Assembly: GCA_028671895.1 (NCBI GenBank) | Contig: CM053809.1 | Location: 34,137,501 to 34,201,500 of the forward strand | Direction: 5' to 3' | DNA: 64,000 bases | DNA from: Oenanthe sinensis | Lineage: Eukaryota > Streptophyta > Magnoliopsida > Apiales > Apiaceae | Part shown: one piece after another, positions 1-13,200 of the stretch | Position numbering within the stretch: the stretch's first letter is position 1 | Layout of the letters: each line of letters starts with the position of its first letter | Made by a program: the position numbers and the translations under genes | The notes under the pieces: model-generated | The model's input: only the letters and a program-made list of their open reading frames with translations | Told to the model about the DNA's origin: nothing | Databases searched by the model: none

Positions 1-1385
1 GATTATTCTTTTTTACAAATTAGTATGAATTGGAATATTAAAAACATGTATTTATACTTTTTGTGTGTAAATGATGTAATATATTAAATTAAATTAATGT
101 GTTTGTTTATACATGTAGTCTACTACTTCAAGAGATTTGATAATTAATTATTTAAAAATTTTAATAATTTTTATAATAATCATCTCCAATTCCAACAAAT
201 ATTAACTTTACTTAATTGTTTTGATAAAATAATTATCAAACGGATTACTACAAAATTTGATACCGAAAATAGTATTTCACTCAAACTTTACGAACCAAAT
301 CAATTTAATAAATATAGAATTATTATCACATGTGGTTCAAATATATATTTTTAATTTAGCTCCATTTTGAATAATTCAAAATTCTATTAAAAGTTAAAAT
401 ACGTCTGCAATTTAATAATAATTTAATCTCATCTGGAAGTGAAAATAATAAAAAATACTAATATAAACAATATATATATATATATATATATTAGTTTTAT
501 TTAAAGTGATATTAAAAGTTAAAACCCATTTATAATTTCATAATAATATAATCAATCACATCTTGAAGTGAAAATAATAAAAAAAACACTAATATAAATA
601 ATATATATACATATATATATATTGTATAATTCTATTTAGTACAATTAAAAATAAATATATAACTAAAAAATTATTAACGAACAATATTATAATATTTTTG
701 TGTATATATATGCATATATTTAATTTAAAAAATATATATGTCATAATTAATAATATATTTATATATATAATAAAAATAAAATATGAAATTAAATAAAATA
801 TAAAAAAATGCTTCAATTTTTTGTACATAAATATAAATTATTAAAAATTACAAGACTCGTATATAAAATAAAGAAGGAATAATATATTATTAAAAGCAAG
901 TTCTTTACTGCTATTAAAACTGTGCACACAAGTCACTCAAGCATCGGTCATCATTTATTCATTTGGAAGGTCATTTAATATGCAAAGGATTTTAAAGTAA
1001 TTACGGATTACTGCATTTAGCAACACCCTTAATTTTATGTCATTATTTTATATTTTTTATAATGAAAATGTAAAAACTTTAAAAAAAAAATTTTAATCTG
1101 AATAATGACATGTTTTTAGATTTATATAGAAATTTACATATCATTATGAATATCATAATCCATAATGTATATATGATAATATTATTATTAATTATTTAAT
1201 ATATATTAATATAGGAGAAAATTAAAACCAAGAACTTCGGACCCTACCCATGAATTCGAGCTATTTTTAATAAATTAAGAGATAAGCATCCGTGAGTCAT
1301 GGATCAGCTTAAACATGAATGTATCAATATTTAAAATTTTATCATTGAGGCACAACAAAATGGATGAATTATTTGTGATTTAAAC

Positions 1386-2056
1386 AGTAGGCCAACAGCC
1401 AGCCTACACATGTGTAGAAGTGGACACGACCACTCCCTTTTGTTTTTGTTAACAAAAAAGTAAACCTATTTTAATTCTTAGATTACATGCAGTAGGAAAT
1501 TAAACGTGTATATATATATAAATTCTTGTACATGTAGTTATATTATTATTATACAGACATCCAACACACTCGAACTCTGTGAATTATGAGCAGGTCCATC
1601 TCCTTAATTGGACCTTCTCATGACCTACTGGCTACTATACTACACTAACTAGTAAAAACATGGTGCAACTTTGTTTAATTATTAGTTCAATTTTATCGTA
1701 TAATTTAGACAAATTAATTACACTCAAGAAATACCTAATCACTCAATGAAACTACAAATTAACACCATATCAATTTATCTTAATCAGATGTAATTAATGT
1801 TAGTTCAACATTCATTTCCTTGTTGCAACTCTTTGGTCGATTACCATCTTAGTGACACACTAAGCAAATGTGTCAAAAAATAATAATTCAAAACGAGTAA
1901 TGTGTGTAATTAGAAGAGTAGGCCAAGCTAAACATGTGTAATGTGGAGAAGTGGGCACGATCGCTCACTTTTGTTAACAAAAAGTTGGAGAATTTTCTTG
2001 TTCTTACATGTAATGGAATAGAACATTTAACGTGTATACATACATATAAATTCTCC
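1386..2056 (+). repeat. diverged direct repeat of a promoter-like module
   Basis: Two segments, about 1386-1527 and 1917-2056, share the same ordered blocks. Each has a GTAGGCCAA block, then ACATGTGTA, then a GAAGTGGGCACGA-like block, a TTTTGTTAACAAAAA palindrome, ACATGTAAT and AACGTGTATA, and each ends in a TATA-like stretch followed by AAATTCT. The ACGTG cores resemble G-box or ABRE cores. Conservation of spaced short motifs between copies suggests a duplicated regulatory or transposon-terminal segment. No coding sequence follows either copy closely, so function is unproven. Confidence 0.45.
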
Positions 2057-3680
2057 CTATTCATAAATATATACCGTCTGTGGGTCGGGATTTAAGCTGC
2101 CAAAAAATCTTCAAAAATTGTCACCCTAATCCATTTCCTGTGAGATGCCAATTCAATAATCGCATCAATTTGCAGCATATTCTTATAGAGAAATGTCACT
2201 ATCTACCAACTACCTTAATTATTGATGCATAAGCACTATAATTAGCAACGTTATACTGTACTAGTGTATTTTATTAGCCCAGGTCTTTCTAGAAAGTTAC
2301 AATACTTTAATTAAATTGCGTATTAGACGTTCGTGACAAAACAACCACATATTTGAAAACTTTTACCTATTCACTTTAAATTTTGAATTATGTTATGCTC
2401 ACTGCCAAGTGCCAACATCCTTTTTTATATATATATTTTTTTGTCAGCATATACCGATAATGTATGATAAATTATATCGGAATACAATAACCGGATCAAG
2501 GAGTTCCGTTCATTCAAGAAAGTTTATCATCAAGAAAGTTTATCATCATCAAGAAAAATTATCATCTAACCGACAGGTCATGCAAAATGATCGCGGACAT
2601 TTAGACAATAAAACTTTAATATCTGATAAGAAAACACTTGTTGTGCCTGAATCCACAAAATCTTATCACCTCTTCCCGTATACCTGAAAAATTAGATAAA
2701 TACAGAAATACATAAGTCTCAATAATATTGGTCAAACCATTCATTAAAAAATAAAATAAATTATATGATGGAAGTAACACATATATTTAAAAACAAATAT
2801 ATAAGAAAATACAAAATTTTGAATTAAAAATCAATAAAAAAAAAATAAATTATAAGACTTTTTGAAAACAAAACTAAAATAAATTAAAGTGAAGAAATCA
2901 TTAAAATCCAACCAAAGGGGTCTCTTTGATTGGACAACATATAACTAGGTTAATCAAAATTAAAATAAATATTTAACAAAATTTGAATTTTAAAAATTCT
3001 ATATGAAATAGACAAGCCATCAAAATGATACTTGATTGTCTCTTAAAAGGTAAAGATATACGTCATCAAATATGACCGTCCATGAATGCTACAAAAATCA
3101 TAAATATTCTCCGATTTAAATTCAAACTCCTAAATTATTGTTTAACAAATAAGCATAATTTGTTTAATAATTACTATAATTAAAAACTACCTAAAATAAT
3201 GCACACAATTAAAAGAGCCATAAATATTGGTTTTAAAATTCATTAATATATATTAAATCAATATTAAAACTATAACATCTTTCCATATTCTAATTTACCG
3301 ACCTAAAAATACTATTTTACCAAGATCAAACACCAATATATATCAATATTAGTATATAAATACACATTTAGTGACATACAAAGAAAATGATAAAATTACG
3401 AATATGAAATTTAAAAGAAAATCTTAAACATACCCAATATCGAATTATACAACAACCAGAAGTTAATCTAAACGAACATTAAAACATGCCTCCGACTCGA
3501 TTTCTTAAAAGCCCTATTCGACATGCAAAGAATTGACCACAAAAGATAAAAGTCTAAACACGAGTCAAATGAATTACTGTATCTCAACCATCAAAAGCAC
3601 CGACACATATCAAAATAAGAATACATATGTTAAATCTAATTCAAACTAAAAATCAAATACAAAAATTCAAAAAACACATA

Positions 3681-3926
3681 CTACCTTCGTCCCACCCAAT
3701 TGTTAACGTTTCGGAGAGAAGGTCCAGCACGCATTTTAAGGTTCATATAAAATATAGTTCCATAACTTATTTTTATTTTTATTTTTTCTGAATAAAAGTT
3801 TAAACATTAAATTTTTATTCATAAAAAAAATTAAAAATAAGTTATGGAACTATACTTTATATACAGCTTAAAATGTGTGTCGGACCTTCTCTCCGAAATG
3901 TTAACAATTGGGTGTGACTGAGGGAG
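3681..3926. mobile_element. Stowaway-like MITE
   Basis: The element is a near-complete inverted repeat of about 246 bp. The left end reads CTACCTTCGTCCCACCCAAT and the right end is its imperfect reverse complement, ending CTGAGGGAG. TA dinucleotides flank both ends (3679-3680 and 3927-3928), as expected for Tc1/mariner-type Stowaway MITEs. The arms stay complementary almost to the centre, near 3800. It has no coding capacity. Confidence 0.85.
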
Positions 3927-4654
3927 TACTTGTTTAAAAATTTATGAACAATACAAATAAAGGAAGAAATATAATTACAAAAAACGCACATACATGTTCG
4001 GGACAAGATGAAATCAAGAAAATTAGAATTCAGAATTAAAAATTGATCAAAAAATCTAACCAATAATGATGACGGAAATTCGAGTCGAAAACTTTAATCA
4101 TTCAAAAGTGTAAAAAATATAGATATGCCTTCTCCATCCTTCATTGGTATGAAAATTTATTGATTTCAAGTATTTTGATCCATTCTGATCACTAATCGCT
4201 TACTCCAGTGATGAACTCTGATGGATACACATGGATATTATAGATTCGCTATGCTGTGTGTATTGCCTATCGGAACTTGAGAGTTGAGAGTATAGATCCC
4301 TCTGGGCACGGCTTCTTGATTGATTGCATGAAAAACGTTAGATACATATACTTGGTATATTTATGTATGTTTCCTTTTTGTATATTTAGTGTTTAATTTA
4401 CCATGATCAAACTGATCCATCTATGATTTACGAGTAACTTCTTAATTTTAATTATTTAACTACCTAGAAAAAAATAAAAACATGAGTAGCTGTCTACACA
4501 ATCATTTATCAAAGAATGGGCGGTGGGGGCGGCAACCAATGGGTAGTCTTGATCCACTTATTTTGGTCCCATAGGCAGTGCCATCTGGGAAAATTATGTG
4601 GAATTATTCAAAAGAAAACGTCTATAATTTTATTTAAATTTACATTTTATGTAG

Positions 4655-4662
4655 TATATAAA
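4655..4662 (+). promoter_or_regulatory. TATA box of the TIP2 gene
   Basis: TATATAAA lies 110 bases upstream of the aquaporin start codon at 4772. This implies a 5' leader of roughly 80 bases, typical for plant genes. The sequence is seen; its role is inferred from position. Confidence 0.65.
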
Positions 4663-4771
4663 GCATGCTACTCTACACAACTTGATGCACACAACAAAGC
4701 CTTAGCAACACTACACCATCAACTCCTTTTCATTCTTTTTAATTCCTTTACGGTCTTCCAAGTCAAAAAAT

Positions 4772-6389
4772 ATGGTGAAGCTTGCACTTGGTAGCATTGG
4801 TGACTCTTTGTGTGCAGTGTCACTCAAGTCTTATTTGGCTGAGTTCATTGCCACTCTTCTCTTTGTTTTTGCTGGTGTTGGATCTGCCATAGCTTATGGT
4901 AATTAACTAAGCCTGTGACTTGCTACTATTTTTCAGCTGTATTAAATCTAACCATTTGTGTGATCGAAAATATCGTTTGCATATCCATGTTGCAATCGTA
5001 ATTTAACTTCGAAATCAAAATATATATTGGAAGAAACTAAATCAAACCAGATCAAACATATACAGGACAAAGTCGAAAGTAGAGTTTAGAAAGTTCCCTC
5101 ATTTTTAGATAAATCTTGGAAAGTATTTTTTTTAAGAAGCTGCAAAAAACATCAAAACACTAGGAAACTGACACTAAAAGCTTGTTTTATGTTTGTAAAT
5201 CAAGAGAATAACATAGGTTTTTGTGGAAAATATAAATTTACAGGGCACCTAACAGCTGATGCAGCACTGGACCCAGCTGGTTTAGTAGCAATAGCCATAG
5301 CTCATGCATTTGCTCTATTCGTGGGAGTGTCCATGGCAGCCACCGTCTCAGGTGGCCATTTGAATCCAGCTGTCACCCTCGGATTGGCCATCGGAGGCAA
5401 CATCACCATTATTACTGGACTCTTCTACTGGATTGCTCAGTGTCTTGGTTCAACTGTTGCTTGCTTCCTCCTTAAATTTGTTACTGCTGGCAAGGTAACT
5501 TCTTAAACCTTGTATATATTCCAATATTCGACAACCTAATACATAATTAATTTAAGACCTATAACTGTTTATCACAAATTATAAATAGATCAAGCTAAGT
5601 TAAAACTTAAAAACTAGAGTATTTGAGGACCCTCAAACATTTGATTATGAACCAACATTTGGAATCTCATCATATTCACCAACTCTATTTGCGGGGGGGG
5701 TCTCATTCTTGCCTTTTTCTAGTTTGTCCTCTACACTTTTTTTCATTTCATAGTGGCTGTCTGTAATAATATCACATGCTAGCCGGTTTGACTTTAGTAG
5801 TACCATGCCAATCATGTAAATAGTAAATAAATATCATCATATGTAAATATTATTGCACAAGTATTTTATATAATAATAATCTATTCATAAAAAATGTTTA
5901 ATACAGACGTTATCGATACTGATCTTATTTAATCTTAAAATTTTGATTTGTTAGTATATTCGGTATTCGAAAATCTTAAGATATTGATAATTTTGAGGTG
6001 ATTTTGGTTAACAGGCCATTCCAACTCACGGAGTTGCAGCAGGCATGGGAGCAGCTGAAGGTGTAGTGTTTGAGATTATCATCACCTTTGGCCTTGTGTA
6101 CACAGTCTACGCCACTGCCGCGGACCCCAAGAAGGGCTCACTAGGCACCATTGCACCCATTGCCATTGGTTTCATCGTTGGTGCCAACATTTTGGCTGCT
6201 GGCCCATTCAGCGGTGGCTCGATGAATCCAGCCCGTTCATTCGGCCCTGCTGTTGCTAGTTTTGATTTCTCTGGCCACTGGATCTACTGGGTTGGCCCGC
6301 TCATTGGTGGAGGCTTGGCTGGGCTTATCTATGGTGATGTTTTCATTGGATCATATGCTCCAATCGCTGTCGCTGCAGATTATGCTTAA
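4772..6389 (+). CDS. TIP2: TIP2-type (delta/RB7-like) tonoplast intrinsic protein, aquaporin
   Basis: Three exons, 4772-4898, 5244-5494 and 6015-6389, join in phase through GT-AG introns to give 250 residues, the usual TIP2 length. The product is a six-helix channel of the vacuolar membrane that passes water and, in TIP2 members, ammonia. Both pore motifs are present: NPAV at residues 83-86 and NPAR at 197-200. His63 in helix 2 and Arg200 are the expected TIP2 selectivity-filter residues. The N-terminus MVKLALGSIGDS and the C-terminal GDVFIGSYAP resemble TIP2;2 / RB7. The ATG is the first after the TATA box and fits the family N-terminus. No lesion is seen. Which TIP2 subgroup member this is cannot be settled without a tree. 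Confidence 0.95.
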
Positions 6390-7269
6390 TTATTGCATTT
6401 TCTTTTGGGTTTTGTCTTTGTTGTTGGTTAAAAGTTGTGCTTCTGTTTTTCTCTTTAAATTAATCATGTTCTGAGATGTTGTAATTGGGTTTGATTCTCT
6501 TGTTTCCTTTTGTGAACAAGAAAGAATTGTTGATAAATTATTTATTCAGACATTCTTATTCAAAGCCATTGTCATCATAATTTATCAAGTCTTTTAACTA
6601 CAAAACTCATTACTTAATTCAAATGTGTATCTATTGCAAAATATGTACGTGCTTAATGCTCAGTATACCAGGCTCACTCGTCCACAAACATAAATGAATT
6701 GAATAAATTTTACTCAATATATATATATATATTCCAAGTTCTGGCTGAATATATAAATTTTACTCGTCCACATGTACAGAGCAAAGTGTGAATATGGATG
6801 AACTTGATACCAAACATTCAAATAAATGGAGGGCTAGCACAGGCTACATTTATTATTGTCTTTATCAATATATTTCAGTATTCAGAATTGTAGATAAAAG
6901 CTCCACTACATGGTCAGTTTGAGTTTTTAAAATTTGTAATTAATTGTTATCAAAATTAAATTGTTAGGACAATCAACTGTTAAAGTAGTATATATTTTGA
7001 GTGATTTTCATATACTTAATGATATATATAATAATAATAATAATTTATCAGAAGATAAAGACAGGAAAAGAATATTCAAATCCGCAGTTCAAAATTAAAA
7101 AAAAAAAACAAAAACAAAAATATCCTCAGAGAGGATTACAATTCCTTAATACTTTTACATGTACTCAACAAGCCTCTTCTCTAAGTTCCATCCCATAATG
7201 TACAACAGAATCCACCTCACTCAGACCTTGTGCTTGGCAAGCGCTTCCACATTCTCAGTAATCCAGTCT
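6390..7269. other. intergenic region between TIP2 and the PQT3-like gene
   Basis: This is the 3' region of the aquaporin gene and of the convergent E3-ligase gene. It is AT-rich, with a TA run near 6716-6731 and an (ATA/AAT) run near 7021-7044. No gene is seen; the 65-codon open frame at 7001 is low-complexity. Confidence 0.6.
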
Positions 7270-10200
7270 CTACTTGTGACTATGGCTGTGCTTGGTGCTA
7301 AGACTCCCCTTTTCTCTTTCTTTTGATCCTCTGCTAGAATGCCTATCCTCCTCCATGGAAACATATCGCGATGGCCGCCTCTTGAAGTGGCGATCATCGT
7401 CTTCACTTGACTCATCGTACTCATCTTTGTACTGGTAGCTTTCTTCCACATTACGACCGCTAGTGCTGCTACTAATTTTCTTTGCCACTGCCTTTGCTGC
7501 CCTGCTCTTATGATGATCTTCTTGGTATTCATCTGCCGCTTCACGCTCAGGGAAACTGATACGGGAGAACACACTCCGCTTATCTTTATCGCTACTTCTG
7601 CTGGATTTGGGTGGTGGTTCGGTGCTAGCTGGACGCATTGGCGATTTAGAGGACAAGGACTCTGATATGTGGTGGTGGTGGTCTTCTTCATGGTGGTGGT
7701 GTCGATGACAGCGGTGTTCTTTTTCATGGTGGTGATGACGACGCTCATCTTCGGGCTCAGGGTCTCGAGAGTGTCTCCTTGCCGGTTCTGGGTCTCGAGA
7801 GTGTCTTCTTGGCGGTTCAGGGTCTCGAGAGTGTCCTCTTGGCAGCTCCGGGTCTCGAGAGTGTCTCCTTGGTGATCTTGACCTTTCGAGTCGATTTCGG
7901 TGGTAGTCTGGTAGCTGGTCAGCATGAGACGGGGTTGACAGTGTGGACTTCTGCAAAAATGAGACCAATATTCATTTGTAAATGGCGAGGGAGTATAACT
8001 AAAATAAAATCACTAAGAGAAAATATAGACACAAAATACGATCAAGTCAACATGTTCCCTCAGGTAGCAGTAATAAAGTTTAGCTTTGCGAAATAAACAT
8101 TTTCATTATATATATTTATTAATTAATAGAGAACACCGTTTTTGGTACGTTTAATAATAAAATCCAAGTTAAAGCAAGGACCCCACATATGATTTAAGAA
8201 TTTCATTCTTATAAATAATACATGCATATTACAAAATAAATTTACAATAATAGGTTCCAACTACGTCATTTTTAAATTATTTCTCACTTTTTTTTATAAT
8301 ATTATTAGTTTCACTAATCAAATTTACATGGTTCTCTGTGTCATTCAATTTGCTTTTTCGGTCATCAAGGAAAGATTAAACGCACGCCCACACCGAACTC
8401 ACAGATCAAATGAGAAAACAAACTTATTATGCGAGGGAATTTTATAAAAAATAATAGTTTCCAGATTAAAAAAAAACGCCCTTGACAAACAAACAAGAAA
8501 AAGAAAAAACTGCCTATCCTAAAATACAACTTTACAGAGCAATATAACTTGCCCCAAACCATGGGCCCACAATCGCCATTTTGAACTAGGGAACACTACA
8601 ACTAGAATTAGAGATTTGGCAACAACCTCTAAACCAGAATTTAATTTGAACATGAAACTAAAATAAAATAAAAATACATCCCCATATAAAAGAAAGCAAG
8701 CAAGGCTAAGCTTCGACAACTGTATACAAAAGAAGTTAAGCAATCAAGTAGTTAAATAGCAGATTTTAGTCGCTTTCTCGTAGAGTTCTGGCAATCAATT
8801 TGAGCATCAAGTGTAGAAGAAAAGACTTCAACAACATTTCCTACTTGTATTTTTAAAAGTAATAGTTTTGCTGGAGAGGAAAAGACATCACAAACGCTGA
8901 CGTTGGTGACAAAATGTAAGTCTTTTATATCATTCAAAGGAAAAACATTAATCATTTCCTTCCCAGACTTCCCTTCCTTTTCCCCTAAAACTGGTAGGCC
9001 TTTACTCACAAGTGTACCTGCCAAATGATACAGAAAACAAAGAAAGAAACAATCATGGACAACAGAAGCACATACAGATTTTAATTTAGTTGAAGGGATG
9101 CTGCTACTGCTGGTGACTTCTCTGGAGCCTTGTCCTTTGGGCAAATTTCGGCTGTAAAAGAGTCGTATCTGGTCAGCTCAGGCAACAAACAATACTCATC
9201 ACATCAGAGCACTCAACACACACACATACACAGGCGATATATAAACATACAGGGGACTACCCTATTCACAATAAGGTCAACACCCTAGGACCAGTACACA
9301 GACGTGCACTCGGTCAATGCACACCTAACTATCCATATGCAAGATACGGTCATTATTCGAATGAGCTTGATAAAATTGACCGTCAGTATCAAGTATCATC
9401 ATATGAACATCATTACTCCTGGTACACGGTCCAAGTTCAATTACAAAGTTAAGCCTCCATCAGGTACACTATAACAACCGAGATGTGAACAAAATGATAG
9501 AACACCCAATTACATCATTAATAATACAGGTTATTTTCCCTATTCAAGGCTTATGCAGGAACAGAAGAAATTAAGACGCAACTTGTATGCTAATGTCCTT
9601 TCACACAGATATTATTTTAGGATTACAATGATGCACACATTTCCACAGATAAATTGCTTGAATTGATAATATATATTACGAAAGGATGAAAAATGCTAAG
9701 ATATGCCAAGGTTTCAAGTGTTGGATCGATACTACTAATATCCAGTGAGATTTTAAGATATTTCTTAATCACATCTGATGGAAACTCTATTTTTTATGAA
9801 ATATTATGATAAAATCCGAATCATAATATGAAGCTGTAGTGCTGTACTTTCCTCATCTAGCCACATCAAAAATATTAACTGTTACTAGGCTGAAGGCATA
9901 GATGGCAATGATCCTTAAACCAACATTCTCGGTGCTGATAAAATATGCCCACGAGCTTTACCCTCTAATTGCTATTCTACAAGAACTATGATATAAATCC
10001 TATGTTTGTTACAAGAAGAAAGGTCGGGATAGGACTATTTGTTCTCTTGTTACACTAAAGATGATTATTAATCTTGAAACTGTTTAGGCCACAGGATAAA
10101 TTACGAGATTGCGCCATCGTTTTTACTAGAACAATCGGTAAAATTTAGCCCATCACAAACATCCATTTAGCAGACAAACATACCCTAATAACTTATAGAC

Positions 10201-13200
10201 TAAGAAGCAAGGATACCGGTGCGTAGTATAGGGATACATGGGTTGGACAAACATTATATGATTATGATATAGAGATTCGGGCGTGGGGGGATACATCATC
10301 TATGTAAATAATATAGATATATATTTGATGTAATGCATGACAAAATCTCTTAAAAACTAGAATTTTTATGCAAATTAAATCAAATCCAAATTAAATCAAA
10401 TCCATAACCTAATCATTTAAAAGACAATAAATTTAAGTTTAATACTTTGCTAACTAACATTAGTATTTTGCTTTTGGTCAAGTAGTTAGTTAGAACAAAT
10501 TTCGAATACAGTTTGTTAAAGAAAATAATATCACTTGAGTTTGTACAAGTATCCCCGTGTCGGACACGAGAATTCGAGTGTCTAATCCAACACGGGGATA
10601 CATTAGGTGACCCAAGTATCCATGCTTCCTACAGCTTATAGCATTAGTCACAGCATATAAAGATTATTCAAGCTTTACCTATCCCCGCGTCTCTCAAGTC
10701 CTCTCTTACGCATTACATCAACTTTTCGAGCTTCAAATTCCTCTTTGCTCATGACAGGAGGTCCACCATTGAAACCCATCCCATATCCCGCAAAGTTCCT
10801 AGTTGTGCAGAAAGACGAGGAAGTGAGATACAAAATTCAGAATACAGAAGCTGGTAGAGTATGCCAACACCACAAATATTTGAGGTAGCATTCTACTGAG
10901 AGACAAATACTGCCACCAAAAAACCTAATCCTGGAGCCAGGATGCAAAAGGTACAGATGGCAAAAAAAACACTGTAAGCAATGTTTTTACTGAAATAATA
11001 CTACATAACAAGCCATACCTCCGAGGTGGGAAAGGCATCATGTTTACTGGTGGTCCATATGGATCAAAATGTCCCCCATACGGAACATCCAAGGGCATGA
11101 GCCCAGGACCATAACCCATGTAAGGCATTGGACCAGCAAAATGTCCACCAAATCCTTCCATACCAGGTTGCATGCCACTCCAATAAGGATTAAAAGCCGG
11201 TCCCATTGGCATCATGTAATTTTCAGCTGCAAACTCCTGAGAGGCATTCCATTGCATCTCTTTGGTTACAAGAGAACATGAATGGCAAAAAAGGGAACAT
11301 CAGCATCGCACTATTTCGTTCGACTCAAAATACACTACTTAAAAACTATGTGAAAGAAAGAAACAATTATAACCTGAAGGCATACGAGTTTTCTTCTTTT
11401 TCTTTTTATTTCCTGAAAAGCAAAAATAAAATAGATATCATTATTGTTTTTCATATTAGTCTAAACTAATACTACTGCATTACTGCCTCATATAACTGAG
11501 TACCTAGTAGACATGCAAAAACATAGAATAAAATGTACGAAATCGGAATGTTATGTGCATAATTATATATTCCGTCAATCTACCTGGTTCAGAAGCCAGC
11601 TTCGGCGGCACATCTTCAGCAGCTAATGGACCACTTGCCTGTAATGCAGGTTCCTTGACACTCCTTGGCTCGTTTGTAGCTTCAGAAACATCTGGAACTC
11701 TAGCAGTTCCTGCTATATCCAAGTTTTGCACTGGAGGTTGTGTAGCTTCCACAATTTTCACCGGTTCTGTTGTGTCCCCTAACCCATCTGGAATTTGCTC
11801 CCCCTTTGACGCTGCAGACAGTGCAGGAGATGGTATCTTTGGTTTTGGACGAGCAGATTCCATATCTGCATGGAAACTCAACTTTTAAGCCATAAGATGG
11901 AGGATGGTAAATACATCGCAAGCTCAAGAACTGTTCACACCTTGAATTTGGAAAGCACTGCCTTTATTTTCTCCGCCGCTGTTATTGGCCTCCAGAATTC
12001 TATTTATTGCATCCCTTACAGTTTTATTGGGCAACAGATCATCAGCAAGAGCATTTTGGGCTCCACAAACACACTTCGACTTAGATATGATGTTATCTCT
12101 GATACCTGAGAGTTTAATATTTGGAAAATCGGATATCAATTCTATAATGAATACCTTATCACTAATTAAATGAGGGACAAACAATCTTGGCAATCTGTAA
12201 AGACATTTGTAACAAAAACACTGGATTTATAATATGAACATGATCATTTACATAAGAAAATGCAGAGTAACCAGGATTGCATACTGCATATACAAAATGT
12301 CCACTGTGCTAAAGTGCAATAATCAACTACGTAATGGAAGCATGCGAGAATCAAGCAATGATCCAACATCATTATTATCATAAATAAAAAAATAATGTGA
12401 CAATGTTGCAGCTAAAACTATTACATTTGTCACAGAAACTCCTGAAACAGCACTTGCTAGTCAAAACTGCATCTTTCATAACATCTCCACACATAGGACA
12501 GAACAGTTCTGGTGGAAGATCACCAACCGAACGAATTGATGGCATTCCTTCAATCTCTTTCTCAAAAGCAGCCCTGTCCAAATTCCAAACCAAAATATTA
12601 ATTTGCACAGGCATAGACAAGACTACTGAAATATGCCATGTGGGAGGGAGGAAGAAGCTTACTCATTGGGTTTAAGAACAGCAACAGCACCACTTGGTAA
12701 TGCATATGAGCCATCTGGAGTAGCCATTAACATAGATTTTGGGATTCCGGTTGGAGGTTTCACTTTTCTGACGTCAAAAGTTGGGTCTCCATTTGTTGGA
12801 CAGTGCTGAATAAAATGTCCTAAGCATAATAATATCTAACATTACAGCGTACACAACATACAGAAGAGCTAAATTATGAAATTCTAAATAGGGGGGTTTT
12901 TTCAAACCTACCAGGGACCTTGCACCTGTGGCATATATAGCCTGGTGGTGGTGTTTTTCGATCCAATCCAACTCCGCGACCTAAAGCAGTAAAACATATA
13001 TTTTAGTCCTTAATAGCATTTACAGCCTAAAAAGGTAAAAATTGAGAGCAATAAAACAGAAATGGTGATATCAGTTAGCACATCCTGATAAAAAGTGACA
13101 TGTAGAAAATTATCAGGAAAAAAGATCAGCCTTGGATTAGTCATTATTATGCAGTTCATGTTTACAGGTTTTACATATGATATTACTACATAAAACAGTA

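Larger units (their letters stand above)
1..4654. other. AT-rich intergenic region, no gene seen
   Basis: This is strongly AT-rich DNA with several TA-dinucleotide runs, for example near 471-491 and 604-620. No open frame has a recognisable domain, and the short open frames are low-complexity. It holds a Stowaway-like MITE at 3681-3926 and a diverged pair of promoter-like modules at about 1386-1527 and 1917-2056. The last few hundred bases before the aquaporin gene presumably contain its upstream promoter. Confidence 0.6.

Noticed and set aside
589..828. 79-codon Ile/Tyr/Phe-rich frame on the minus strand
   Set aside because: Translation of AT-rich low-complexity DNA, with no domain or coding signature.
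7669..8096. Plus-strand Val/Ser/Arg-rich frames with regular repeats, at first suggesting a CRISPR-like array
   Set aside because: They are antisense to the RRHSRDPE repeat of the PQT3-like last exon. The units are contiguous coding repeats without spacers, and the DNA is from a plant.
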